From NCBI RefSeq assembly GCF_963675165.1, contig NC_087377.1:7891122-7955121 (forward strand): a stretch of 64,000 bases of DNA, written 5' to 3'. This DNA comes from Halichondria panicea (lineage: Eukaryota > Porifera > Demospongiae > Suberitida > Halichondriidae). Both the position numbers and the translations under genes were made by a program. The number at the start of each line of letters is the position of its first letter. The first letter of the stretch is position 1. The notes below the pieces were generated by a model. The model made no database searches and was not told where the DNA came from. It worked only from the letters and a program-made list of their open reading frames with translations. Of the stretch, positions 23,092 to 34,048 are shown piece by piece.

Positions 23092-23605
23092 CGTAAAAGA
23101 GAAATAACTTATGATCAGAGTGTTTCCAAGATGTGTCACTAATATCAACTTGTAGCTTATGTAACAGGGTTTCGTATGGTATGTTGTGCGGCTTCTATTA
23201 ATCAATTTACCCTCTTTGTAGAAAAAATTTTGTGATGGGATTATAATGGGTTTTGGAGATAATAATTAATTTGTGGTATACTCAAATGAATTTTTTTGTA
23301 ATAAAGGTGTTAACAACATAATTACACATATCTCCAAAACCCATTATGATCCCATCACCAAATTTTTTCTACAAAGAGGGTAATTGTAGTTGAACATTAT
23401 ACATTAGAAAAAAAAATTTTTCAATTGGTTGTTTCAAAGAAAAATCTAAATAAAATTTTAACATGTATCCCATAATCAGTAAATTGATTAATAGAAGCCG
23501 CACAACATACCATACGAAACCCTGTTTTACATAAGCTACAAGTTGATATTAGTGACACATCTTGGAAACACTCTGATCATAAGTTATTTCTCTTTTACGT
23601 ACACT
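23092..23605. repeat. large palindrome with an insertion in one arm
   Basis: The left arm (about 23092-23272) and right arm (about 23325-23605) are near-perfect reverse complements: AAGAGAAATAACTTATGATC on the left and GATCATAAGTTATTTCTCTT on the right. The right arm is interrupted by about 95 extra bases (about 23383-23478) that the left arm lacks. The loop is about 50 bases. The 97-residue minus-strand ORF only reads the left arm. Confidence 0.75.
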
Positions 23606-25030
23606 AAGTGAGTGAAACTGTCGCAATGTTCAGGTGGCCATACCCCAGAAGCCATACAATAAATAACCCTAAATTCTTATGTGTGTTATTACCTCACCGT
23701 GCTCTATGTGTGTATGAAATTTCGGAGAATTCTGACAAGTCACCTGTTTAGGTAATGTTGAATTGGTATGGAATGCCCCACAGGCATGTTAATAATTGCA
23801 CCAACTTGCATTGCAAAGTCCATATCTTCTGATCCCATGAAGATCACATCACAAAACTTATACAAGCCGGGAAATAGTACCTAAAGACTAGTTTGGTAAA
23901 AAATTAAAGACGCCATTTTTGAGTAATGCTTAATTAAAGGTTACGATAATGACCTTTGACCCTTTAACGAGTGCCCACCCCCTTTAAGCACGTCACCGGA
24001 AAGATCATACCATAGGGAGTACGGTGGTACAGTTTTTATCTGTCATAATTAATCATGGCAGAAGTTATGCTCTAAGAAGCGTAGGTGGGTCACCGAAATT
24101 TTTTAGTTTTGGTGAATTTTCAAGGGCTCGTAAGTAAGAAGCCATACGACATATAGGGTTAAAATTGGGTGTGGTTATATAACTTATAGTAAGGTATGTA
24201 TATACTAAGTTTCGTTGAAATCGGAGGGGGTGCTCATTTTTTTGTGTTGAGTTCACATGGAATGTCCCACATGTGAAAATGAGTGTTTTTTTATATATAT
24301 ATATATATAACAAGAATGTAACAAAAATACTGGAGTGCATTACTCAACCACCATGAGCATTATTGCATCATCCTAGTGCACCAGCATTAAAACACACTGG
24401 CTTGTGTTATTGCTGATCACAAACCTAAGATCAAACTAGTTTTCAGGCTACCTAGCTTCAATGGCTGGGATGACTTGAATAGTGTATTTTAAAAAAAGAA
24501 GAGTGCAACAACAACTTATTGCACACTTGACTGGGTTTGATGATTTCATTGGCTGTAGGTCACATGATCAGAATTTATTAACGGTTTATCAGCAAAAACG
24601 TGCGATTAAATAATTGAACACGATTGATTAAAATAATTGTAGTATTAATAGTCAATTTTCTCTTCTCTCATGGCTAGTGCTTTCTCTCAGTGATTTGGTG
24701 AGTGCCTCTGGGTCCCGATGAAGACGCTGCAGCTGAACCATTTCTTCAGTGTCCCTATCCTACCAACTCTGAGAAGACCATGTTGGCACAATAATGCAGG
24801 AATGTCTAGAAAACATCTCGATTACTGGTTTGCAAATGCTATATAGAAGAAACATCAGTAAAAAGTTTTTTTGTTTTTTTTTTTTGTTTTTTTTTCTCCC
24901 CTTTTGCCTCCGGTTTTTTTGGAGTAATATAAAACATAATGGTAAAGCATAATGGTAAAGGTTATCCCCAAGAAAAATGTTGCATGCTCTGAGGTAGCTT
25001 GAACAATCAAGAATTATTTTGTGAACCATA
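23606..25030. other. no gene seen; TA and T tracts
   Basis: A TA microsatellite lies at about 24292-24309 and a long T-rich tract at about 24864-24897. The ORFs overlapping them are low-complexity artefacts. Confidence 0.4.
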
Positions 25031-25144
25031 TAAAGGGGGGCTGCAGCCCTTGTTCCTACGCCACTATATTATAATCAAAAAACCATTGATCATCAGACTA
25101 GTTAGAACTGACTATTTACAACAATCAGCAAACAAGTATTTTAC

Positions 25145-26399
25145 GAGTTATTCTGAGGATCTGGCATTGGAGGCGGTCCTCCAGGGGATGTCATCTCAAT
25201 CTTCCGTTTCTGTAAGGGAGCTAATCCCCACCAATAAAGAGAGGTGGGTGTTATGGGTAATTCCATTAGTGATATAACAAAAATTAATGTGTACATAGCC
25301 ATTTTCCTTATGTAAACCTCCAATGACAAAATTTATTTGTTTTGTCGTGGTCAATGATTATGAATTAGCACAATTACAAATGAGACAACGCTGACTAGGA
25401 GGGCAACTACTCTTACAGGGTAGCAATGTCGCTGGCAACAAAATAACTACCTAAAAGTAACAAAAAGTGGTGCCAGTCTATGGTAACTTTGTGATTGTCC
25501 AACCATTATATAAAGACGTTTCAGGACCAATTAAATCTCTAGTGTGTGAATTTAGCTCAAATACACCCACAAAGTATAGCTATATATTTATTAGCGGACA
25601 CAAAAACCAAACCGATAAAATTGATATTAGAATAATTATGAGAAGCATAGGGCTGTACTTGCCCTTACGAGAGATCTTGCCATGATGTTCAAGCTGTATG
25701 GGCCCTTGTGGTTGGGGAAACCTCGCCCCCTCAGTTCAGGCACGAGATATCTACTTTGGGTGTAAGTAAACCTTTTGTATGCCCCTTACCCGACCTGATA
25801 AGATGCACATTCCAAGGACTTTATGGTCACTTTGGATACAACCACCTTGTCCGCCAAGAGAATCCGCACGTCCTCCAAGACACTCATTCCCTTTTGTATG
25901 CGTTTCTTTGACAACTCTAATCTCTTTTGCCCATCCACCTTCCTCTTGATCTTAAATCGTATCCTTCTCTCTTTCCTTCATTCATAATAAATTATGTCTG
26001 GGTCCTTAATAATTACCTCTATCATAAGAGAACGAAAGTACCCGGGTTCTATTCACGTTAAACAGTTTCTGACAGTCTTTACTAAGTGGGGTGGATTGGA
26101 TACAAAATGCGATGATCGCTCTTCTTTATAGATACTTTATGCCTGGTTATATAAAAACTATGCTCTATAATTAACATGCTATCATCATGTGAGAGAGATT
26201 TCTCATCTCTTGCTTGATCCTTTCTGACATTCTCATCATTCACATGCTCTTCTTGCTCTACAAAGATTTGAACACCATCATTCTCCACTGTCAACACCTC
26301 GATCGCCACTTCATCTTTAGAAACATTATTGTTGTGTATACGATTTCTTATAACTATCCTTCCATAACAAACTGGCTGCTTGGACTCGCTGTCAAGCAA
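25145..26399 (-). pseudogene. weak minus-strand exon candidates, unrecognised
   Basis: Three pieces look partly coding. 26082-26399 is an acidic frame with EVAIEVLTVENDGVQIFVEQ. About 25792-25980 is a lysine-rich frame (KIKRKVDGQKRLELSKKRIQ) that reaches a GTAAGG donor. About 25147-25219 follows an acceptor-like CTCCCTTACAG and ends QNNS plus a stop. The phases do not join directly and I recognise no family. It could be a decayed gene or chance. Confidence 0.2.
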
Positions 26400-27177
26400 T
26401 TCACATAGAATTCAGGGAAGGAATTGCTTTCCTAAAGTTTTACAAACAGCTTGCTTTATTGGTAGAGACTGGCTCCCTTACAGTATCTTCCTTTCCCCCA
26501 CAAATGGAAACACAAGAATCAATACCGACACAAGTGACCGCTATAATTATTGTTAGCTAAAGGTGTAGGAAATTTTTTCGTTTCTTAATCCACCATTCTC
26601 TTATTTTTTGAAGGGTAATGTGAAAACGTTAATTGAAATATTAAAGCACAAAATAATACTATATAGATTGCCGCCTAAGGCAGGCACATACAATATATAC
26701 ACATACAGTGCTTTAGAGTGTCTGGTTCTGATCAGAGAGCTGCAATTAAACAGAAAAGCTCAGGAAGTGAAACATATCAGCGGTGATGCATGCATGGACG
26801 CATAATTATATCTACGTCTAGATTACGTTCTCAATTACGAAGTGTGTAAGATCTGTCTACTGTACCGTATAGGCATAGCACACCAATCATATGCAGCACG
26901 TTATGGAACTGAATTTGTTCGTTCAGGCTTCACAACTGCATGGGCCACATCAGCATTTAGTGTAGTCAGTTTGTGTTTTGCTGCTGAATCTGGACATAGC
27001 CATTGATGATATTCTTAATACAAATATTATACCTGACTGAGTTCCATCTGATATTTTTAGAGTTGTATGTAACGAGCCAAAAGTGTTGTTGTGACAAAGA
27101 GGTATATAGCTTGACACATTTTGTTTTGTTGTGCCACAATTAACCTACACTACACTACACTACTACACTAGCTAGCC

Positions 27178-27860
27178 ACAATGTTCTGAATTGTTCCGAA
27201 TTGTTCCGATTCCTCAAGCAGGACGCTGCTTAGGGCATCTCGACTCTGGGTGATGATCCCCTTTGCAAGCTGTACAAACATGCAAGTAGATGCAATCGTC
27301 CCCAAACAGGCAGTCAGGCTCCCCACGCTGACAAGGCTCCAGGATCGACGCCCGGAGGGGGCCTTCTCTTGAGTGATCGCTTGCTGGAGGTCGGGAAGAG
27401 ACGCTTCGAACCCATTGAGGGGGGGTCCTGAGCCCAAACAGGGCACGAGGCCGCAGAGTGGTCGAGCGACCGACAAGGACCACACCACGGGGGGACCGTC
27501 CACTCCCTGCCCGATAAAACAATAGGAGTGGAAGCCCCCATACACCTTCGGACCGTCCACTCCCTGCCCGATAAAACAATAGGAGTGGAAGCCCCCCATA
27601 CACCTTCGACCAATCGGTCCTGCCGGATTCTGCTGCCTCGCCACAGAACTTCAGGCCATACAGTAGCCACAACGGGAACCGATACCTCTTGCTGAATTGG
27701 GCCAATGTTGACGTGTAGCTGAGTAGGGACGGGGCTCGCTCTGGTGATTTAGCAATCAGCACAGCTGCGTATATCGCAAAACATTGCACCCAAGTATTGA
27801 AGTCTGGGACTCTACCCGAGTTTAGGGTCTTGGCTGGGGGTAGCCTCCTTCACAAGGCCT
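27178..27860 (-). pseudogene. retroelement ORF1-like fragment with zinc-type motifs
   Basis: The minus-strand frame begins near 27860 with VPDFNTWVQCFAIYAAVLIA and continues through SLLSYTSTLAQFSKRYRFPL, a helical block I associate with ORF1 proteins that accompany reverse transcriptases in sponges and cnidarians (from memory, not searched). The C-terminal part has a cysteine/histidine cluster, CLFGDDCIYLHVCTACKGDH, then CP, which looks like zinc ligands for nucleic-acid binding. The frame slips repeatedly and a 57-base unit is tandemly duplicated inside it. It is probably a dead copy. The reverse transcriptase at 28500-31590 is on the same strand, but that does not prove one element. Confidence 0.45.
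27487..27600. repeat. tandem duplication of a 57-base unit
   Basis: GGACCGTCCACTCCCTGCCC followed by GATAAAACAATAGGAGTGGA occurs twice in direct order. It lies inside the ORF1-like fragment and adds repeated residues in all frames. Confidence 0.75.
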
Positions 27861-28354
27861 AATTATTAGGCCTGCTACGACTGCTTGCGCATGCGCAAAA
27901 TTATTGGATTAATATTCCCGTAATGTTTTCCATTAAACTGAATTTTTACCCGAATTATATCCTGAATAACATAATTACTATATAGACAAAGAATACTCTT
28001 CATATTAAAAGTCAGACACAGAGCTATATAGCTAGCTAGCTAGAGACAGAGCTGTATTGGTTACAGCAGCAATTTCTTTCTGATAGAGTCGACTTTCACC
28101 AAGGTTAGTGTCAGATGGGCGTGGCCTATCCATATAGGCTATTGTCAGCCTTCCCCTCCGTTCAGAGGATTGTTATCCACACTGTTGCAGGCTGTGAGTC
28201 TTTTGTTAACATAGTAGGTTAAGGGTAGCTATTAGAATGCTATCACACGGGCTAGAAACCTTCTTCTATCCACTTTCTTCAATCCACTTCCGTTCGTTAT
28301 GACGTCATTGTTTTACTGAGCATATACAATGGTATCCGAATTACCCACTTTCTT

Positions 28355-28372
28355 TTTTTTTTTTTTTTGGGC
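28355..28372. repeat. poly-T tract
   Basis: An uninterrupted T run precedes GGGCGTGAAAGC. On the minus strand it is a poly-A located about 130 bases beyond the stop of the reverse-transcriptase frame, so it could be the 3' tail of that element. Confidence 0.35.
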
Positions 28373-28499
28373 GTGAAAGCTCTCCATCTCGGGGCTAAGA
28401 AAAGATTACATTGTACAAAAGAAGGAGGTAGTTTAGTGATAGTAAGTATATAGCAGTCAAAAATAAAAACAAAGCGAATATAAGTAGTTCATAGATGAA

Positions 28500-30431
28500 T
28501 TATGTATTCAGGAGGGGGACTCGCCGCTCCTGAGATACAAGGTTTATACTGTCCATGTAGACAGGTCTGTGCAGCGATGAACGGCTACCTCTAATGCACA
28601 TTATTGTAGAGCGGATCGATGCAAAGGATAGCCTGCATCTGAGCCATCCCATTACTGCTGGGTACGGATTTTGTCTTTTCGAGGATAATAGATCAGCGAG
28701 CCTCTTGTAGAACGTTGCTGCTTCTTTGCCCATTCCTCCCCAGGTTGAGAGGACTAAGGGTGTGAAGACTCCCCGCTCGATTTCTCTGACCCTTTGTCCG
28801 TATTCCCTCTTTTTTGCTTGCTCGTGTCTCCTGTAGGCATCTCCGGAACGGTTACTAGGTGCGTTAGGGTAGAATACCCTTACATCAAAAAATGCATCTT
28901 GGTGGTTGTTCCAGAAGCCTCTTGCACGAATATCGGGGCGAGCATGGTTGCTTGTGTTTACTGATCTGGCAGAGAAGAGCTCTCCAGTGAGGGGCTGGAG
29001 GGGTGGCTCTGTAGCGACATTATGGCATACTTCTGTGAGCAGTGAGGCTGTGATGTCACGAATTTCGTTGTGGCGAATAGTCGGGAAGCCCCCCATGTGG
29101 CAAATCATGGCGTGATCTACAGAGAAGTTTGCACCACAGTTGCATGTTTTAGGGATGTTGCTGAGCTGCCAGTTATATCTCAGACGTAGAGCGTCTCTGA
29201 AATCTCCCTTGTGTAACTGGAAGCCGTGTGTGCCTATGGGTATAACCGATAGCCATGATGAGGCTCCTTTTTCACTTGCCAGGTCTGCGTGACGTTTCAG
29301 ATCACTGGGTAACTTGTCCTTGACATCATAGGCTTGTTGAGCATGTTCCGCACGGTTTAGGGCTCTCACATCTCTTTTAGCGGTTGCTGTTATCATCGGG
29401 TCTGCATTCTGATCCATGTCTTGAGACACGATGAGAGAGACTATATAGGGGTTTACATATTGTTTCCGATGCCTTGTAGAATTGTGAGGGTAGGGTTGTA
29501 GGGTTGACAATGCCCAGTCCTCCGTGTCTCACAGGGAGAGCGAGTAGATCTCTTTCTAGCGTTGAACAAGATGGGAGGCCTGATAGAGCAGGGATGAGAA
29601 GATGTTTTATTGCTGTTTCTAGAGGGAGGAGGAGATTTTGTATGTCTGGGATTGTTCGAAGTAGGTAAGTCCATTTGCCTGTGAGACCATGTGTGAACGC
29701 TGCATATGCAGCCTGGGGTTGTGATACTGCAACCCGAGCAAGGCATTCGACTTCCTGTGTCCATTCCTCAACTTTTCCTGTGACATATTCTTTGGTAAAA
29801 CTGTTTGAGCCTATAGCAGCTCCAAGGTGGCGCTTGCCTTCTGTAGTGATCTGAACTCCGGTGTTAGCAAAGGCAGAGGTGGCGTTCTCCTTATGTTCTT
29901 CTTTTACAACCAGGTATGTTTTGGCTGGGTTGGGATGATAGCCATAGAGGGGCCCTAGTCGAGAGAGTTCGTTCCACCAAGACCTTAGGTTATTACATGA
30001 GGCGGCTCCGGTGGCATTGTCTGCATACCAGGCTTGCTTAACATCTGGGCACTTTTCCTTCAGTTTTCTAATTAGTGGTATAGTGGCAATGGCATACATG
30101 GCCATTGCCAGGGGGTCACCTTGGGTAGTGCCTTCTGTACTTTGAATTTCACCTCCATTTGTGATAAACAAGCGGACAGGATGACTATATGTGTTGATGA
30201 GCACTTGTGCAAGGGGGGGCACAGCACACTGACGTTATGAAGGGCTGATTTCCTATTGATAGAGTTGAAGGCATTGGTTGCATCCACTAGTAAGGCACCC
30301 TCTGTATCCTGGTCCTCGAAGATAGACTTCATCGAGTGGACTGCAGCTTCGCACCCACCATCTTGGCCGGGGCCCTGCTGCTTCTCCAATGTCATTACCC
30401 ACTTTCCGGGTAATAGGTGGCGCATGCGCAA
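28500..30431 (-). pseudogene. non-LTR reverse transcriptase with restriction-like endonuclease, broken
   Basis: The minus-strand frames 30431-30215, 30222-29400 and 29510-28500 together cover RT and C-terminal domains. RT motif A is seen as VDATNAFNSINR, motif B as EGTTQGDPLA, and motif C as WYADNATG, where the usual second catalytic Asp is Asn. Downstream come LHKGDFRDALRLRY, a C-x-C...H...C knuckle (CNCGANFSVDHAMIC) and an RPD...DVRV pair, as in the restriction-like endonuclease of R2/CRE/NeSL-type elements. Breaks: a frame change at a run of seven G (about 30211-30217), another near 29400-29500, and an insertion near 30421-30486. Upstream N-terminal remnants continue to about 31590 beyond the transposon at 30570. 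It is not expected to be active. Confidence 0.7.
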
Positions 30432-30490
30432 ACAGTCGATACCAGGCCCTCTCTTCGAGCGAAGAGCGGCCTGGAATCGAGGCTAGGCTG
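30421..30490. repeat. short inserted element end in the RT pseudogene
   Basis: GCGCATGCGCAAACAGTCGA, then ACCAGGCC...GGCCTGGAATCGAGGCTA, forms a small foldback that interrupts the RT frame. Similar sequence is at 8335-8385 (GCATGTGCAAGCAGTCAATA). Confidence 0.5.
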
Positions 30491-30569
30491 GGGCAGCTTG
30501 CTAAAGTCCAAAAAGGCCCCAGATAGAATAGTCTCCACCACCGATCGCTTGAGCGGTAGGATCCTCGAC

Positions 30570-31314
30570 CAGGGGCGGATCCAGGGGTGATTTTGAGGGG
30601 CTGAAGCCCCCCCCCCCTTTTGAAAAACTACCTATGTATTGCTAGTCTGAGGTTACAACAATTTTGCCACCAACCTTGTTACTTATGCATCTGCATGTAG
30701 ACTCACTGACTTAAGAGATGCTAGACAATAGCCAAGTCTAGCTACTAAGAGTATAAAGGATGTAGGCTAGCTAGCTGGACATGCATACTTAACTATACTA
30801 TACTATATGTACTAGCTAGCTAGCTAGAACTAATAAAGTGCATAGGTCAACTATTGCTGTTGCTGAGTCAGCTCCTTGTGCAATGTTTTGTAGCCTCGAT
30901 CATATCCCAGGCCTCTTTTCCTAGGCCAGGCCTTGTGAAGGAGGCTATTGTGCATGCTGTTGAGCTGCAACATGGAGACTTTTTCAGCTAGTTGCAAGGA
31001 AGCAGCCTTATCTCCTCTCACTCTCAGTGCAGTCTGGGTAGGCATTCTTTCATGTACCAAGAGTGCATGAATGTAGATGTCTACAGTATACATCCTTTTG
31101 TTGATTAGAACGAGTTTTTTGTATTAACTTTTCATATTCAGTATTCACTTATTAATATGATAGTTCAAAGGTAAAAGTGTGAGCAAATTGTAAAAATCAA
31201 AAAATTTCGCCTCCGGCGAGGCGGGAGGGGGATGCTCCCCCTCCCATACCCACCCCCTGGGTGGCTCCGCCACCCTCGAGCCCCCCCCTTTCATTTTTCC
31301 TGGATCCGCCCCTG
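30570..31314. mobile_element. CAGGGGCGGATCC-type DNA transposon with 5-bp TSD
   Basis: Left end CAGGGGCGGATCCAGG is mirrored by the right end CCTGGATCCGCCCCTG. TCGAC flanks both sides (30565-30569 and 31315-31319). Subterminal G/C runs are typical of this kind of element. The insertion splits the RT pseudogene, whose reading resumes on the far side. Termini and TSD length resemble the 6677-7552 element (CAGTGGCGTAGG, CTTAG), so both may be mobilised by the same unidentified transposase. Nothing inside looks like a transposase. Confidence 0.8.
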
Positions 31315-31319
31315 TCGAC

Positions 31320-31590
31320 AGCACCACAATGGTGTCCGGGGTTTTGCCAAGCCACCAATGACATCGAAGCAGAGCAGGAGGTGTCTGCCAGACCGGCCAG
31401 AGTGCTGACTCCTATAGCGCATAGCGCTCCCAGAGCATGGGAAGCGGGCATGGACCCTAGGTGCAATGCTGCGAGGGTCAAATACAATACCCAGGCCGCC
31501 TTTCTCTTCACGGCCTAGAATCGAGGCTGCATGGACTAGGCCCTCATAAATTATGCTTGGAATAAATTTTTGCTCGATTAAGATCATTAC
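31320..31590 (-). pseudogene. N-terminal remnant of the RT element
   Basis: Minus-strand coding-like sequence continues across the TCGAC site of the inserted transposon, showing it was once contiguous with the RT segment at 30431-30565. Frames slip and no specific domain is recognised. Confidence 0.4.
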
Positions 31591-31594
31591 ATTT

Positions 31595-32400
31595 TACATT
31601 ATAAGATAATCACATGGATATGATGAAGAGTTAGTAAGTATTGCTTTAACTTTTAGGTTCAAATTGTGGACTTTTTTTGGTCTTTTGCGATTGTATTGAC
31701 GGTGAAGTGAGGGATGTCTGAAGGATATCAGAGAGTGTACATTGCTTTGATGATGTTTCAATCTTTTTTGTCAATGACTCGCACACCAAAGGATGTTACT
31801 TTTGGAAGTGAAGACAACGCTATGCGGTGGAACTCTTTGGCTCTAAAAGTATATTAGGAGCATAATACAGACAGCAATTGCCTGTTCTCTGGTCTGTTCT
31901 CTCACCGGCAGGTCTACATTATTGTGTGAACCGGCACAAGGGTTGGGTAATTCTCATATACTGTATATACTTACAATAGCTTCCCGTTTAGAAGTTCCTC
32001 ATACATTAATCTTTCTGATTATGCCGATATCCATATCTAATGTTTGCCTATAATTGAATGGTCGTAAACGTGCCATATGTAGACGCACTTCTCCATACAC
32101 GGTTATACGCACAATGTTTGTTTTATACGTTCTAAGTATACATTTTTGAATAGACTAGGGAGACCGGAGAATCCTCTCGTTTGGTATATGTCTAGGAATA
32201 GGCTAGTGAACACCTGGATGTTGCTTCCCTCCCTGTATTGAGATACCGTATAGTGGGTAATTTTTGTTGGTGCAAATCTTCGCACAAACTACCCATTTAT
32301 AATTATATATTTCGTATTTTGACGTTGAACCTATATTGTGCCGTAGGTGCTCTACTGATAAAAATAAGAAAACTTCCACCATACGAAAATTGCTCACTAT
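31595..32400. other. no gene seen; element ends
   Basis: A CCGTATAGTGGGTAATTTTT end is near 32245. CTAGGAATAGGCTAGTGAAC at about 32190-32209 is the reverse complement of sequence at 39249-39268, so pieces of one inverted-repeat element probably flank the LTR retrotransposon on both sides. Confidence 0.4.
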
Positions 32401-32411
32401 AACCATAGATA

Positions 32412-32585
32412 TGTAACAATTATTCATTGATTATAATATTATTCATTGTTTTTGTGACAGTTGGTCATGTGATGTGACAGAGTCTTGATATGATAAAATT
32501 AACAGTGAAAGTGAGCATGGAGCAAGCTGCTTTTATCTAGTTGCATCGCCTGCAATAAATAGTGTTAGTGGCCGTAGCCGTCACA
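32412..32585 (+). repeat. left LTR
   Basis: Starts TGTAACAATTATTC and ends GTAGCCGTCACA (TG...CA). At 174 bases it is short for a Ty3-type LTR. It contains AATAAA near its end (CTGCAATAAATAG), a plausible polyadenylation signal. Confidence 0.9.
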
Positions 32586-32606
32586 TTTGGCGACCCTGCC
32601 AGGACC
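32586..32606 (+). promoter_or_regulatory. primer-binding site candidate
   Basis: TTTGGCGACCCTGCCAGGAC directly follows the LTR. The part from TGGCGACC on could pair with a tRNA 3' end (…GGTCGCCA). Which tRNA was not determined. Confidence 0.6.
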
Positions 32607-33239
32607 TGTGTGTTCATGTCAAGGCGTGAGTTGCAGGCTTTGACCCAAGACTCCGGACACGTGTTGTTACGAAAACGGTTGAGAACTACTCATACGGAGA
32701 GTATAGAGACCATGGAACAGTTACAGACAGATTTGGAGACACTTCGACAAGAGTTGGCTGCTGCTAAGGAAGAATCCAAGAAGCAGTTGGAGGAGATAGA
32801 GCAGCTTCGAGCTGAAATGACGGAGACGACCCGTACCCATCGCATTCAAGTAGAAGAGGCGACCCGGAACCGTGAAGAAGAAATCCGTGCGCTGCTCCAA
32901 GGACAGCTAGAGGAATCTGAGACAAGAGCTGAGCTAAAGCATTTGAGGGCTCTGGAGCAACTTAGAGTTGAGCATCAAGAGGCGATCCACCGAGAACAGA
33001 ATTAAGTGGACAGAGAGCGACGACAAGCTCAAGAGAGGGAACAAACCCTGACTGATGCGTTTGAATTAGAGAAGTATAATCTACAAGGACAATTGGAAGC
33101 AGTTACTGCTGAACTACGATCACTTCAGGAAGAAGTTGACTCGGAGGATGACCCGTCTATTGACGATGAGGCGGAGGTTGGACATACCACACCGCTAGAG
33201 AGGGCAGAACCCTCAAGTACCCCCCATATGGAGAGAGGT

Positions 33240-33395
33240 ACCGACCCAACTGAAGATCGAGGAACTGAAAGAACTGATCGAGGAACTGAAAGAACTCGAG
33301 GAACTGAAAGAAGAACTGAAGACCGAGGGACTGAAAGAAGCACTGATCGAGGAACTGAAAGAACTACCGATCGAAGAACTGAAACTGATACACGA
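33240..33395 (+). repeat. tandem 21-27 base repeats in gag
   Basis: Imperfect copies of GATCGAGGAACTGAAAGAAC run head to tail and encode an Asp-Arg-Gly-Thr-Glu-Arg series, a charged low-complexity linker. Confidence 0.8.
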
Positions 33396-33758
33396 AGAAC
33401 AGAGCCACCAGGAGGAGAGGAACGACTGCTGCCCCCTGCTGGAAGAGAGTCTCCTAGTGAGTCATTACTTGTAGCGACAATGACAAGGCTTTTGGAAGCT
33501 CACACAGAGGCAATTGCTGCCCAAACACAAGCTACAGCTGCCCAGCACCTACCACCTACCACCCCTAAAGGCCTTTACCGGTGAAGGGAAACAAATGGAA
33601 GAAGATGGATTCGAGCGTTGGATTGAACAGTTTGAAGAACGAGCTAAAGTTGCCGGATGGAGTACTGAGCAAAAGTTACATCAGAGTTACATCAGATTAA
33701 ATTGTTATTGGAGAAAACGGCTCTGAGAGTTCTCCGTGCTCTCCCAGACATGGACCAG

Positions 33759-34040
33759 AGTCTGGGTAGATTATCACATTCGTTACCCAGTCGCTTTACA
33801 GCTATCAGGGCTTCTAACTGTTCTATTGACAAACTGTTCAAATGTGTCTCCTCACTTGGTTTGGTCTCCAGTAGTGCATTACGGGATGTACTGGGGTTAG
33901 AGTTATTTCCACTGTGATTTCCACTGTGATTTCCACTGTGACGGTTTAACTGACTTGACCTCCCGCTTCTGTAAGGGTTAGTGTTTCTCCCAGGTGCTTC
34001 CGGCTGATTCGTAACGAATGTGATAATCTACCCAGAGACG
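33759..34040. repeat. inverted segment bounded by a 25-base inverted repeat
   Basis: TGGGTAGATTATCACATTCG at 33766-33785 returns as its reverse complement near 34015-34034. The interval is closed in the + frames but open on the minus strand, with a Ser/Asn/Gly-rich reading that lines up in composition with the pol frame restarting at 34049. The simplest reading is an inversion with an inverted duplication at its edge, at the gag-pol junction. Confidence 0.65.
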
Positions 34041-34048
34041 AAGCTACG

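Larger units (their letters stand above)
32562..33726 (+). pseudogene. degenerate gag region (coiled coil, RGTER repeats, capsid start)
   Basis: The frame from 32562 encodes a long Glu/Gln/Arg-rich coiled coil and stops at 33003-33005. The next frame (33006-33584) continues it, then an acidic stretch and a run of about ten short Arg-Gly-Thr-Glu-Arg-type repeats (about 33240-33395). A third frame (33514-33726) carries a capsid-like start (FERWIEQFEERAKVAGW) typical of Ty3 gag. At least one stop and two frame changes separate them, and the following part is inverted (33759-34035). This copy cannot make a normal Gag polyprotein from one frame. Confidence 0.7.

Noticed and set aside
22912-23205. 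Minus-strand ORF of 97 codons
   Set aside because: It runs along the left arm of the palindrome at 23092-23605.
24760-25029. Lysine-rich minus-strand ORF
   Set aside because: The lysine run is the reverse reading of a poly-T tract.
32562-32640. Start codon at 32562 as a true gag start
   Set aside because: It lies inside the LTR; a later ATG (for example 32712) is as likely. The frame is degenerate, so no start was asserted.
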